Shown here one piece after another: positions 26,771 to 35,892 of a stretch of 59,846 nt of DNA. Source of the stretch: Chitinophaga pinensis. Its GTDB lineage: Bacteria; Bacteroidota; Bacteroidia; Chitinophagales; Chitinophagaceae. Below the pieces are notes generated by a model. That model was not told where the DNA came from, ran no database searches, and saw nothing but the letters and a program-made list of their open reading frames with translations. The position numbers and the translations under genes are program-made. Location: assembly GCA_945865645.1 (NCBI GenBank), contig CAMBEI010000009.1, positions 1 to 59,846 on the forward strand, read 5' to 3'. Position 1 is the stretch's first letter, and every line of letters starts with the position of its first letter.

Positions 26771-27183
26771 AATCCCTTTGTTATATTCCAAATCCAGTTA
26801 GCAATTACAAGCAATACTAATGATATTGCATAATGTGGTTTTTTAAGATGGTGCTCTATTTTATTATAAAAATCAAATAAGGTTTTTCTTTTAGTAGTAA
26901 AGTCTAGGATCATCCATAACGGCGCAAAAAGCATTATTAAAACAATTACAAAGCCCAGTGGATTTATATATAGGGCTGTATTAAAGTTTCCATGCAATAA
27001 AGAAATTACAGACCTTGTAGAACCGCATGATGGGCAGGGTATATTTGTAGTGTGTTTTATAAAGCATGTATTAAGCGAATTTATTTCCGATTGATTATTA
27101 TACATGCTTAAATAAAGCCAAATATACCCTGCTATGCAAGCTATAAATAGTATAGTATACAGTTTGTTTCTGCTTGTTATCAT
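26767..27183 (-). CDS. DUF2752 membrane protein
   Basis: This 138-residue protein has an N-terminal transmembrane helix (about 8-26), a conserved CPSCGSTRS motif (about 52-60) and further hydrophobic helices. The Cys-Pro-x-Cys-Gly-x-Thr-Arg motif defines DUF2752. Its function is unknown, and its cysteine pair could bind metal or be redox-active. The ATG at 27183 shares a base with the TM2 gene stop (TAATG). An upstream in-frame ORF start at 27282 would overlap the whole end of the TM2 gene and is not believed. Confidence 0.82.
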   Translation of the reverse strand: MITSRNKLYTILFIACIAGYIWLYLSMYNNQSEINSLNTCFIKHTTNIPCPSCGSTRSVISLLHGNFNTALYINPLGFVIVLIMLFAPLWMILDFTTKRKTLFDFYNKIEHHLKKPHYAISLVLLVIANWIWNITKGL

Positions 27184-27521
27184 TAATACAAAAATTGTTG
27201 TAGTTTTTGCATATTTTTTTCTCTGGTAGCTCCCTGAATCATAAACCAATCTATAATTGTCCAAATTCCAAAACCACCACAAGTTAAAAGTTTGCCTACA
27301 CCTAGGCCGGTATCTCCAATAATAAAGCGGTCAATACCTAAGCTACCACCTAATAATGAAACAATAAGACTTGTTGTTGGGTCTTTAAATTGAACTGTCG
27401 AAATCATGTGCCATTTTGAATCGTCCATAGTTAGTAGCCGTTCTCTGATTGCCATAATTTGATGTGCCTCAAAGAATTTTGTATTTGACATGATGAACAT
27501 GTCTACTTTTTGTGCGTCCAT
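27183..27521 (-). CDS. TM2 domain-containing protein
   Basis: This 112-residue protein has a soluble N-terminal part (about 1-45) and a C-terminal TM2 domain. The domain has a first helix, the DRFIIGDTGLGVGKLLT turn and a second helix with GIWTIIDWFMI. The TM2 family joins two short helices by a conserved DRF motif. Its biological role in bacteria is not known. It is the first gene of the TM2-DUF2752-DUF4870-M48 run. The 186 bp upstream are AT-rich without a clear terminator for the TonB receptor. Confidence 0.85.
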   Translation of the reverse strand: MDAQKVDMFIMSNTKFFEAHQIMAIRERLLTMDDSKWHMISTVQFKDPTTSLIVSLLGGSLGIDRFIIGDTGLGVGKLLTCGGFGIWTIIDWFMIQGATREKNMQKLQQFLY

Positions 27522-27707
27522 TTTTTAGTTTTTTTTATTATAAAATAGTAACTGTATAAATTGTTATTTATCTTCTAAAAGTAGGAAAATATAAACTTCA
27601 AATAGATTTTATATTAAATGTATATAAAAACAAGTATATATACTTAGTTTACTACCCCTATTAGTCACCTGATTTTAACAGGGGTATTTTTATAATGTCT
27701 ATTAGCA

Positions 27708-30230
27708 TTAAAATCTACCTACAATTTTAAAATTAACCAATCTGGGGGTTAATCGGTTTGGTATGCTATACACATTATTTGCAAAATCTTTAATTAGTTG
27801 AAAAGAAATGGTGTTTCGTCGGTCAATTAAATTAAATACTTCAAAGCTTGCCCATATGTTTTCGAAACTACGAAAGGGGCTGTAGCTTCGGCGTTTATTC
27901 GATCGAATACCTTGTGTTATTAAATTTTTATCTCCTAGTAATTGTGCACTAAACCCTGCATCTACGCGTATGTACGGCTCAATGGTAAGGGCATTTCGGT
28001 ACTTCACGCTATTGGGAATATTGTAGCTCATATTGCTACCATAAATTAAATTGAGGTGAAATTTAAAATTTTTATTTGTAGTTAAATAATCTTCTAAGTA
28101 TAAGCCTGCAGTTATTAATCGGTCGCTAGGGCGACGTACAAAACCTACATTATTTTTTATACTATCAACCACCACCTTATCAATACTTTTGGGATTAATA
28201 ATTTCTCCAGCTGCATTTTTAAACTGGTAATAAAAATCATTTTCTAAATTTTCCTTTGTTTGCATAATGCCAATACTAAAAAAACTTTCAGCATCTTTTA
28301 CCAGTTCGCTAAAAAATCTTGCTTCAATTCCCACTGCAAAAGCTTTAGCATTATTGTTTCCCGCATAACGAATTTTTACATTTTCAATATCATAAACATC
28401 TACCTGTCTCATACTTTTATAATATCCTTCGGTAGTTAAACGAAAGGGCCAACTGCCAAAAGCTTTAAAATTATAATCCATACCTGCCACAAACTGATAG
28501 CTCTTTTGTGCTTTTACATTGGTGTTTAAACTGCCATCATATTTACGAAGCTCGCGGTAAAAAGGAGGTTGGTGATAAGCTCCTGCAGCTAGTTTTAAGA
28601 TCAAATCTCTATTCCAGTTTGGTTTGTAGCTAAGCTGCATGCGTGGGCTTATTAAAAATTCGTTGTTTAGCGAATTGTAATTGTAACGCACACCTGCCTG
28701 GAGTATGATGTTATTATTTTTATTGCCCAAACGTATATTATCCTGTATATAACCACTATATTTTTGAATGGATAAGTCAGCATTTGAGTTTATTGATTTA
28801 AATAAATTTAGCTGTGCAGGATTATGGGGTAACGAATACCCTGCACTATCCTGATATTCCCATTCTTTAAGCCTATCTACAATATGCGTTTGTTCTATGC
28901 TGTTACCAAATTGAATAACGTGCTTGCCGTTGTTGTAGTTTCCTTTAACGGTGCTATTAAATACATTAATATTTAATTGGTTTCGGCCATAATTTTGATA
29001 ATAACCAGCTCCAAGAGGATTTACAATTTGGCCAAACGTACTACTGGTATTGTCAAAATCACGGTCGCCAAATAAATAACTAGCAGCTATATCAAAACTT
29101 TCATTTTCTTTATTTTGAAAACGGCTTAACATCCATTTTAATTTCACTTTTTTGTTCGGGTTATATAACATAGTTAAGCCAATGAGGTTTGTTTTGTAAG
29201 CATCTCTTTCCTTTCCTTCAAATAAAATATCGAGGCCCAGGTTTGCCGTAAACAATGGTGAAAAAACGGAACTTGTTTTTTGAGCCGATTCGGGAAGTAG
29301 TGTAAGTTTTGTAACGGAATAAATACTTAATAATTCAAGCTCAATTTTTTGATTTAGCTTATAAGTAATTAATGTCTGTATGTCTGATGAGGCGGGGATA
29401 TAGGCTCCTTGTGTTTCCTGGCTTTTTAATAAATTTCTATTATTTCTGTTGCGAATACCAATTAAGTAAGAAATTTTCCCATTTTTGGAAGCTCCTTCTA
29501 CATGCAGCCCCTGCTCCAATAAACTAATATATGCGGAGCCCCCAAATTGTCTTGGCTTATTATATTGAATGTCCAGTACACTGCTCATCTTATCGCCATA
29601 CTTTGCCTGAAACCCACCCGTATAAAAATTAATATTTTTAGCCAATTCAGGATTGATGAAACTGAGGCCTTCTTGTTGCGCATTGCTTACTAGATAAGGG
29701 CGAAAAATTTCGAAATCGTTGATGTAAATTAAGTTCTCGTCGTAGTTTCCTCCTCTTACATTATACTGCGAAGAGAGTTCATTGTTGCTACCAATCAGTA
29801 TTTTTATTATCCCCTCTACACCTCCTGTAATACTAGGTAAAGTGATGGCATTTTTTGAATTTATTTTGGTTAATCCTGTTTCGTTTCGTTCCTTTTCGGT
29901 ACTTATTTCCATGGTTTGCAGGGTTTGTATGCCTCTTTCCATTTGAACCCTAATTTTTTCTTCTTCGCCAGCACTCAAGTAAAAATTCTTTTGTATTTCA
30001 ATATAGCCACTGTACGTAAAAACAAGCGCAAAAGATTTATCAACCGGAACTCTTATTTTAAAACTGCCACTATTATTTGTCGTTAGTTCTGTAGTTTTAC
30101 CTAATATTACTACCGATACTTTAGCCATTGGAACATCATTTTCATCAATAACGCTTCCGCTTATAAAAGCAGATTGGGAAAAAGAAAAAAGAGCCCCCGT
30201 TAACAATAAAATAGTAAAAGCAAATCTCAT
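27708..30230 (-). CDS. TonB-dependent receptor with N-terminal carboxypeptidase-like domain
   Basis: This 840-residue outer-membrane protein has a signal peptide (about 1-19, ending FSQ). A carboxypeptidase regulatory-like/CNA-B type domain (about 20-110) contains ISGSVIDENDVPMAKVSVVI and NSGSFKIRVPV. A plug follows with STQYNVRGGNYDENLIYINDF-like sequence (SSQYNVRGGNYD), then the barrel to an aromatic C terminus (KIVGRF). No SusD-like gene is adjacent, so it is not a classical SusCD pair. No riboswitch or Fur-like box is recognised. The substrate is unknown. The ATG at 30230 starts the signal peptide. An upstream start at 30257 is less likely. Confidence 0.9.
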   Translation of the reverse strand: MRFAFTILLLTGALFSFSQSAFISGSVIDENDVPMAKVSVVILGKTTELTTNNSGSFKIRVPVDKSFALVFTYSGYIEIQKNFYLSAGEEEKIRVQMERGIQTLQTMEISTEKERNETGLTKINSKNAITLPSITGGVEGIIKILIGSNNELSSQYNVRGGNYDENLIYINDFEIFRPYLVSNAQQEGLSFINPELAKNINFYTGGFQAKYGDKMSSVLDIQYNKPRQFGGSAYISLLEQGLHVEGASKNGKISYLIGIRNRNNRNLLKSQETQGAYIPASSDIQTLITYKLNQKIELELLSIYSVTKLTLLPESAQKTSSVFSPLFTANLGLDILFEGKERDAYKTNLIGLTMLYNPNKKVKLKWMLSRFQNKENESFDIAASYLFGDRDFDNTSSTFGQIVNPLGAGYYQNYGRNQLNINVFNSTVKGNYNNGKHVIQFGNSIEQTHIVDRLKEWEYQDSAGYSLPHNPAQLNLFKSINSNADLSIQKYSGYIQDNIRLGNKNNNIILQAGVRYNYNSLNNEFLISPRMQLSYKPNWNRDLILKLAAGAYHQPPFYRELRKYDGSLNTNVKAQKSYQFVAGMDYNFKAFGSWPFRLTTEGYYKSMRQVDVYDIENVKIRYAGNNNAKAFAVGIEARFFSELVKDAESFFSIGIMQTKENLENDFYYQFKNAAGEIINPKSIDKVVVDSIKNNVGFVRRPSDRLITAGLYLEDYLTTNKNFKFHLNLIYGSNMSYNIPNSVKYRNALTIEPYIRVDAGFSAQLLGDKNLITQGIRSNKRRSYSPFRSFENIWASFEVFNLIDRRNTISFQLIKDFANNVYSIPNRLTPRLVNFKIVGRF

Positions 30231-30326
30231 TATATCAAGGTGTAAGTAAGAACACAAAAAGAGAATTATCTTAAAGATAAAATAATCTGTTTTTTAAATT
30301 TATATTTTCAAAATGAATGGGGTGGG

Positions 30327-30974
30327 TTACAAATTTTTTAAAGCAGCAATCATACCTATTGGGTCAGCAGCTTTAAAAACGGTGTTTCCTGCCACCAGCA
30401 CATCAGCACCAGCATCAATTATTGATTTTGCATTTTCTAATGTAACACCTCCATCCACTTCAATTTTTACATTTAAAGATTGTTCATCAATCATTTCGCG
30501 CAATTGCTTTATTTTATGTAACGTGTGTTGTATAAATGATTGTCCGCCAAAACCAGGATTTACACTCATTAAGCACACTAGATCAATATTGGCCAAAATA
30601 TCTTTTAAATTTTCAACTGGAGTATGTGGATTAACAGCCACGCCAGCTAACATGCCTAAGCTTTTTATCTGTTGAATAGTTCGGTGCAGATGTGTGCAAG
30701 CTTCTATATGTACGGATAGTATATCGGCGCCTGCTTTTTTAAATGCTTCGGCATAATTTCCGGGTTCTTCAATCATTAAATGTACATCACATATTTTTGT
30801 TGTAGCCTTTCTAAAAACTTCAACAAGTATAGGTCCAAAGCTAATGTTGGGAACAAAACGGCCATCCATAACATCCAAATGATACCAGTCTGCTTTGCTC
30901 TCGTTGAGCATCTTGCATTCTTCAGTTAGGTTTAAAAAATTTGCGGCTAATAACGATGGGGCTATGATGGGCAT
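30327..30974 (-). CDS. rpe: Ribulose-phosphate 3-epimerase
   Basis: It interconverts ribulose-5-phosphate and xylulose-5-phosphate in the pentose phosphate pathway. This is a TIM-barrel protein of 215 residues. Signature motifs are PSLLAANF near the N terminus and HLDVMDGRFVPNISFGP, which supplies metal-binding His and Asp. DVHLMIEEP, SVNPGFGGQSFI and the C-terminal EVDGGVTLENA and VLVAGNTVFKA follow. It has full length and the motifs appear intact. The next gene upstream is a TPR lipoprotein that starts about 63 bases away on the same strand. Confidence 0.96.
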   Translation of the reverse strand: MPIIAPSLLAANFLNLTEECKMLNESKADWYHLDVMDGRFVPNISFGPILVEVFRKATTKICDVHLMIEEPGNYAEAFKKAGADILSVHIEACTHLHRTIQQIKSLGMLAGVAVNPHTPVENLKDILANIDLVCLMSVNPGFGGQSFIQHTLHKIKQLREMIDEQSLNVKIEVDGGVTLENAKSIIDAGADVLVAGNTVFKAADPIGMIAALKNL

Positions 30975-31037
30975 TGTTTATAATGTTTTAAATAAGCTGT
31001 AAAGTTAATTTATTATTCCTCACTTAAAATGTATAAT

Positions 31038-31844
31038 TTATTTTGCTGTTAATTTTTCCAAAGCTGTTTTTGCTTCAATATAATCAGGTGAATACATGAG
31101 TGCTGTTTTATAGTTATCAATAGCATCGGCTGGTTTGTTTTGCTTTTCAAGGCAACGTCCAAGCCAGTAATAACCTTCGTCAAAATTGTTTTGTAAGGTA
31201 ACGGCTTTATTCAAAACAGTAACCGCATCCTGGTATTTTCCCATATCATATAAGGCGATCGCTTTTTCTCTGTATGCAATCATATATGTGTATTCTATGC
31301 TAATGCATTTATCAAAAAAAACAATGGCTTTTTCTTTTTCGCCGGTGTAATTAAAATACAATCCTTTTATAAAAAATGCCTCCATACTGGTAAGCGAATT
31401 TTTTGATTGCAACAATAAGTAAGCCATCTGTAATGCTTTAATATTTTTGGTTTGTGCATACAGCGATCCTAACAAAATAATATAGCGAGGTTGTGGATTT
31501 ATTTGTACTGCAGTCTCATAACATTTTATAGATTGTAAAGTATCTCCATTTTCAAAATGCAAAGTGGCTATAATGTCCCAAAGCCTTTCGTTTAAACTAT
31601 CTTTTTCTATAAATTTATTTACTGTACCAATTGCTTTATCCAAATCAGCACTATCTCGATAATATTGTATCAATTCCTCTTTCGGTAAATTGAGATCGGG
31701 AAATTGGGTTATGGAGTCGTTTAAAATTTGTTCTCTATTTACCTCTTGAAAAGTGGTTTTAATTGGTTCCTTTTCCTGATCTTGATTATTGCAGGATATG
31801 ATACTTATTAGTAGAACCAAATAGGCTAGTATATATTTGACCAT
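31038..31844 (-). CDS. TPR-containing lipoprotein
   Basis: This 268-residue protein starts at the ATG at 31844, which gives a hydrophobic signal with lipobox SIISC (Cys about 18). At least four to five tetratricopeptide repeats follow, seen as alternating helices: ERLWDIIATLHFENGDTLQS, PRYIILLGSLYAQTKN and EGYYWLGRCLEKQNKPADAI. TPR proteins mediate protein-protein contacts. The partners are unknown, and the location should be the periplasmic face of a membrane. The upstream in-frame start at 31895 would add residues without a signal peptide and is rejected. Confidence 0.8.
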   Translation of the reverse strand: MVKYILAYLVLLISIISCNNQDQEKEPIKTTFQEVNREQILNDSITQFPDLNLPKEELIQYYRDSADLDKAIGTVNKFIEKDSLNERLWDIIATLHFENGDTLQSIKCYETAVQINPQPRYIILLGSLYAQTKNIKALQMAYLLLQSKNSLTSMEAFFIKGLYFNYTGEKEKAIVFFDKCISIEYTYMIAYREKAIALYDMGKYQDAVTVLNKAVTLQNNFDEGYYWLGRCLEKQNKPADAIDNYKTALMYSPDYIEAKTALEKLTAK

Positions 31845-31914
31845 ATTGCAAAAGTAGGGGCTCTTGTTAGTATGTAGATGACAATTTTCTGACAATTTAA
31901 ATTTTAATATAAAT

Positions 31915-31922
31915 TATCTTTG
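31915..31922 (+). promoter_or_regulatory. -7 element for the PD40 propeller gene
   Basis: TATCTTTG matches TAnnTTTG exactly and lies 18 bases before the ATG at 31941. A -33 TTTG is not clear. Confidence 0.5.
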
Positions 31923-31940
31923 GGCAGTAAATTTAAACGA

Positions 31941-33044
31941 ATGAATAAATTATTTATTTCAACTGTATTTTTTGTTCTAGTTATTGCTTTGGTTTCTTTT
32001 AAAAATGGGGTCATTAATATTGACGAGCATATATTGGATAAGGACACTATTGTTTTTGAAGGGGAAAAACATTTTGCTAATGTGCAGCAATTAACCTTTG
32101 GAGGCGACAATGCCGAAGCCTATTTTAGTTTTGATGGTAAGTATATTGTTTTTCAAAAATCAAATCCTAACGAAGGAATACTGTGCGACCAAATTTGGAT
32201 GGGAAAAGTGCCTGCTTATGGCGAAAAATTTGAACCTAAATTAGTAAGTACAGGAACAGGTAGAACAACCTGCGCTTATTTTTATCCTGATGGCAAGCAT
32301 ATTGTTTATGGTTCCACACATTTGGGCAACACCGAATGTCCACCGGTGCCAAATAGAAAAAAATATGGTAATAAATATATATGGGCTATTTACGAAAGCT
32401 TTGATATTTTTAAAGCAGACTTAAATGGTAAAATTGTAAAGCAGTTAACAAAAAAAGGGGGGTATGATGCCGAAGCTACGATATCTCCAAAAGGGGATAT
32501 TATTTTATTTACTTCTATGCGCAATGGTGATTTAGACTTATATACAATGGATTTAAATGGTAAACATGTTAAACGTATTACCCACACTTTAGGTTATGAT
32601 GGGGGGGCATGGTTTAGTCCGGATGGAACTAAAATAATATGGAGGGCATCAAGGCCCAAAACATTAGAAGAGACAAAAGAGTATAAAGATTTATTAAAAG
32701 AAAATTTAGTAGCGCCAACTCATATGGAAGTTTGGGTAGCTAATGCAGATGGAAGCAATGCGCATCAAATTACATTTTTAGAGCAGGCAAACTGGGCACC
32801 TAATTTTACACCGGATGGCAAGCACATGATTTTTTGTAGTAACCACGAATATAAAAGAGGCTTTCCTTTCAATATGTACTTAACAGATCTTGAAGGAAAA
32901 AATATGGAAAAAATAAGTAGAGATAAAGGTTTTGATGCTTTTCCTATGTTTAGTCTCGATGGAAAGAAATTTATTTTTTGTAGCAATCGAAATAATGGTG
33001 GCACAAGAGATACTAATATTTTTATTGCCGATTGGGTGGAGTAG
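31941..33044 (+). CDS. TolB-like PD40 beta-propeller protein
   Basis: This is a 367-residue protein. An N-terminal signal (about 1-20) is followed by six or so WD40-like/PD40 repeats, with units such as AYFSFDGKYIVFQK, ATISPKGDIILFTSM, AWFSPDGTKIIWRA and NFTPDGKHMIFCS. The repeats match the propeller of TolB and related periplasmic proteins. There is no TolB N-terminal domain. Neighbours do not include tolA, pal or a peptidase domain, so it is not TolB itself. It is probably a secreted or periplasmic sensor or scaffold of unknown role. The ATG at 31941 is used rather than the TTG at 31920. Confidence 0.78.
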   Translation: MNKLFISTVFFVLVIALVSFKNGVINIDEHILDKDTIVFEGEKHFANVQQLTFGGDNAEAYFSFDGKYIVFQKSNPNEGILCDQIWMGKVPAYGEKFEPKLVSTGTGRTTCAYFYPDGKHIVYGSTHLGNTECPPVPNRKKYGNKYIWAIYESFDIFKADLNGKIVKQLTKKGGYDAEATISPKGDIILFTSMRNGDLDLYTMDLNGKHVKRITHTLGYDGGAWFSPDGTKIIWRASRPKTLEETKEYKDLLKENLVAPTHMEVWVANADGSNAHQITFLEQANWAPNFTPDGKHMIFCSNHEYKRGFPFNMYLTDLEGKNMEKISRDKGFDAFPMFSLDGKKFIFCSNRNNGGTRDTNIFIADWVE

Positions 33045-33096
33045 GGTTGAGAGTTAAGAGTCTTTACGTGTCCTAACTCCCTAAGCCATTAGGGGT

Positions 33097-33582
33097 TCAC
33101 AGTTCTATCACCTCGCAGTCTTTCATTTCTGCGCCATCAATTACAAATCGGATTATTGTTCTTACTTTATGCCAACCTTGTTTACCGGCAGCGCCGGGGT
33201 TCATATGCAAACATTTTAGTTTATCATCGTACATGACCTTTAATATATGGGAGTGGCCACTTATAAAAAGGTGTGGTTGGTGTATTAATATTTCTTCTTT
33301 TGTTTTGGAATTGTATTTTGGTGGATAGCCACCAATATGTTTCATCATCACTTTTACCCCTTCGCACATAAAAATTAACTGTTCAGAAAATTCAGATCTA
33401 ATGTCATGTCCATCTATATTTCCATAAACCCCCCTTAAAATTTTTTTTTCTTTTATTTTTTTAGATATTTCTAGAGTTCCAAAATCTCCGGCATGCCAAA
33501 CTTCGTTACAATTTTTAAAATGTTCTAAGATAGAATCATCTAAGTAATGATGTGTATCTGAAAGTAATCCAATTTTAACCAC
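33097..33582 (-). CDS. YfcE/MJ0936-type metallophosphoesterase
   Basis: This 161-residue calcineurin-like phosphodiesterase has its metal ligands in the order expected: LLSDTHHYLDD (Asp and His), HAGDFG (Asp), GNIDGHD (Asn), MKHIGG (His) and ISGHSHI (His-x-His). The size matches the bacterial phosphodiesterase YfcE. The natural substrate is not known. It runs convergently with the PD40 gene. The 52-bp gap holds degenerate GAGTTAAGAG/CTAACTCC heptad-like repeats (about 33045-33090). Confidence 0.9.
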   Translation of the reverse strand: MVKIGLLSDTHHYLDDSILEHFKNCNEVWHAGDFGTLEISKKIKEKKILRGVYGNIDGHDIRSEFSEQLIFMCEGVKVMMKHIGGYPPKYNSKTKEEILIHQPHLFISGHSHILKVMYDDKLKCLHMNPGAAGKQGWHKVRTIIRFVIDGAEMKDCEVIEL

Positions 33583-33765
33583 GGTTTATATATATATTAA
33601 TTGTAAATTTACAATAACAAATAAAGCGAATGCCTTTTAATCGAAACTTCACTTATTTTATTGACAAACGAAACTGGAAATACTGTTTCCTACTTGCAGC
33701 TCTTGCACTATGCGTGCATTAATAATGCAATCGTGTAAATTTTTTTCATATTTAATTACAATATT

Positions 33766-34923
33766 ATGGCACATTATTATACTTTAGGATCAATTCCTCA
33801 TAAACGACATACCCAGTTTCGTAAGCCCGATGGGAGCTTATATTCCGAACAATTATTTTCAACAGAAGGCTTTGCCGATGACTACGCCTTGTTATATCAC
33901 TGTTACCCGCCAACAATGATTACAAAAACAGATGAGCCTATTGATGTGTCGCCAAAAATAGCAGAAGAAAAAATGCTTAAGCACCGCAGTTTTGAAGGCT
34001 TTAAAGTTAAGCCAGAGGAGGATTATTTGCTAAGTCGTAAAGCGGTGTTGGTAAATAACGATTGTCATATTGTGTTGGCTGCGCCTACAAAAAGTATGGT
34101 TGATTATTTTTATAAAAATGCAGATGCTGATGAGATGATTTTTGTGCATGAGGGAACAGGTAAAGTAAAAACACAGTATGGAGAATTACCTTTTAGCTAT
34201 GGAGACTATATTATAATACCAAGGGGTACTATATATCAAATTGAGTTTAACAATGATAAGAATCGTTTATTTATTGTAGAATCATTTACGCCGCTGCGAT
34301 TTCCAAAGCGATATGTGAGTAATCTTGGTCAGTTGATGGAGCATGCGCCATTTTGCGAAAGAGATATACGTACACCACAGGATCTTAAAATGCATGATGA
34401 GCATGGTGATTTTTTAATTAAAACAAAAAAGAAAGGCATTTTATATGGGTTACATTATGGCACACATCCTTTTGATGTGGTAGGATGGGATGGGTGTTGC
34501 TATCCTTATATTTTTTCTATCCATGATTTTGAACCAATAACTGGGAGGGTACATCAACCGCCGCCTGTGCATCAAACTTTTGAAACTAATGCATTTGTAG
34601 TTTGTTCATTTGTGCCTCGTTTATACGATTACCATCCCAATGCTATTCCTGCACCGTATAATCATAGCAATATTGATAGTGATGAAGTGCTTTATTATGT
34701 AGCGGGTGAGTTTATGAGTAGAAAACATGTAACACAAGGGATGATCACTTTACATCCTGCAGGCATACCGCATGGACCGCACCCTGGCGCTGTTGAAAAA
34801 AGCATAGGGATAAAGGAAACGGCTGAGTTAGCCGTAATGATAGATACATTTCGTCCTTTACAACTAACAGAAGATGCGTTATCAATTGAAAACGATGGTT
34901 ATGTAATGAGTTGGGCCGAGTAA
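33766..34923 (+). CDS. hmgA: Homogentisate 1,2-dioxygenase
   Basis: It is a non-haem iron ring-cleaving enzyme that converts homogentisate to maleylacetoacetate in tyrosine degradation. The start reads HYYTLGSIPHKRHTQFR and continues LFSTEGFADDYALLYH, as in the family. Downstream the cupin barrel carries EMIFVHEGTG and HTHP-like iron-ligand candidates (GRVHQPPPVHQTFE and GIPHGPHPGA). The length, 385 residues, is the usual bacterial size. No hppD, fahA or maiA is nearby, so here the gene stands alone. Its stop codon is inside a strong hairpin. Confidence 0.92.
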   Translation: MAHYYTLGSIPHKRHTQFRKPDGSLYSEQLFSTEGFADDYALLYHCYPPTMITKTDEPIDVSPKIAEEKMLKHRSFEGFKVKPEEDYLLSRKAVLVNNDCHIVLAAPTKSMVDYFYKNADADEMIFVHEGTGKVKTQYGELPFSYGDYIIIPRGTIYQIEFNNDKNRLFIVESFTPLRFPKRYVSNLGQLMEHAPFCERDIRTPQDLKMHDEHGDFLIKTKKKGILYGLHYGTHPFDVVGWDGCCYPYIFSIHDFEPITGRVHQPPPVHQTFETNAFVVCSFVPRLYDYHPNAIPAPYNHSNIDSDEVLYYVAGEFMSRKHVTQGMITLHPAGIPHGPHPGAVEKSIGIKETAELAVMIDTFRPLQLTEDALSIENDGYVMSWAE

Positions 34924-34952
34924 GAATTCGCCTAGTGGCGAATTCTTACTTG
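34917..34952 (+). terminator. Hairpin embedding the hmgA stop codon
   Basis: TAAGAATTCGCC and GGCGAATTCTTA form a perfect 12-bp stem with a 4-base loop TAGT. Four further pairs, one of them G-T, extend it to 16 bp. It contains the stop codon. No strong T tract follows, so it may be a terminator, an RNA end-stabiliser or both. Confidence 0.65.
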
Positions 34953-34999
34953 CTGAATTATAAAAAATTCTTAAATTGTTAATATAAAAACAAAAAATT

Positions 35000-35407
35000 A
35001 TGATACAATTTAATGAAATTAAAGTTGGTGATTATTTAATTGCCGATAATGCGGGAGATAAAAAACAAGGGGAAGTAACAGATCTAAATCATAACGAAAA
35101 GCAGGTTTGTATAAATAATGGGGTACAGGATTTTTGGTATGAAACAGTTCAGTTGAGTGCAATACCCTTGGATGATACGCAATTGAAAAAACTAAAATTT
35201 AATAAAGAAGTAAATGCAGACGGCACTATTAAATACATGAAAGGGGCTTTTAGAATGATGTTGTTGGCAAATAATGATTTTTCGAAGTTTGAGATTTGGT
35301 ATCGTGATGAGCATCGGCATATTATACATCCGATATTTGTACACCAACTTCAAAATCATTATTATGATATGACCAAAGTGTATCTTAATGAAGAGGTTTA
35401 TAATTAA
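35000..35407 (+). CDS. Conserved hypothetical protein
   Basis: This 135-residue protein has no signal peptide or membrane helix. It opens with VGDYLIADNAGDKKQGEVTDL and a KQVCINNGVQDFWYETVQLSA segment, a small beta-barrel-like pattern similar to YopX-type or bromo-adjacent modules. The later part reads WYRDEHRHIIHP and HQLQNHYYD, seen in short Bacteroidota hypothetical proteins. No molecular function can be assigned. It sits between hmgA and the alpha ribosomal operon and is probably transcribed on its own. Confidence 0.65.
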   Translation: MIQFNEIKVGDYLIADNAGDKKQGEVTDLNHNEKQVCINNGVQDFWYETVQLSAIPLDDTQLKKLKFNKEVNADGTIKYMKGAFRMMLLANNDFSKFEIWYRDEHRHIIHPIFVHQLQNHYYDMTKVYLNEEVYN

Positions 35408-35584
35408 GGAATTAAGTTTTTATAAAAAGCGAAATATTTTAAGTGAATCTTTATTTCATAATATTTGTATTTGTAATATTATTTTTAAAAGTTGTTGTTT
35501 TTAGACCTCTCAAAAGGTAAAAATCCCATATTTTCTCTTTTTTTGTAAAAAAACTAAGGAATTGTTGATAATTCAAACTGATTT

Positions 35585-35617
35585 TTGCTTTTAATTAAAT
35601 AATTACTCCTATCTTTG
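35585..35617 (+). promoter_or_regulatory. Promoter of the infA-led ribosomal operon
   Basis: TATCTTTG at 35610-35617 is an exact TAnnTTTG match 13 bases before the infA ATG, with TTG (within TTTTTG) at 35585-35587 and a 22-bp spacer, slightly longer than ideal. Confidence 0.6.
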
Positions 35618-35630
35618 CGCTCCCAAAATT

Positions 35631-35849
35631 ATGGCTAAACAGGCACTCATTAAACAGGATGGAGTAATAATTGAAGCGTTGAGCAATGCTATGTTCAAGG
35701 TTAAATTAGAAAATGGGCATGAAATTTTAGCTACTATTTCAGGTAAAATGAGAATGCATTATATACGCATTTTGCCTGGGGATAAGGTTGGGGTAGAAAT
35801 GAGTCCTTATGATTTAACAAGGGGAAGAATCATTTTTAGGTATAAATAA
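35631..35849 (+). CDS. infA: Translation initiation factor IF-1
   Basis: IF-1 occupies the ribosomal A site during initiation. The 72-residue OB-fold protein has the usual layout: [52 protein letters not shown] and RGRIIFRYK. It is full length. It opens the alpha operon here with no secY or map in front. Confidence 0.97.
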   Translation: MAKQALIKQDGVIIEALSNAMFKVKLENGHEILATISGKMRMHYIRILPGDKVGVEMSPYDLTRGRIIFRYK

Positions 35850-35892
35850 ATAGATTATTCATTATTAAGTAATACAATAAAAATCAAGTACA

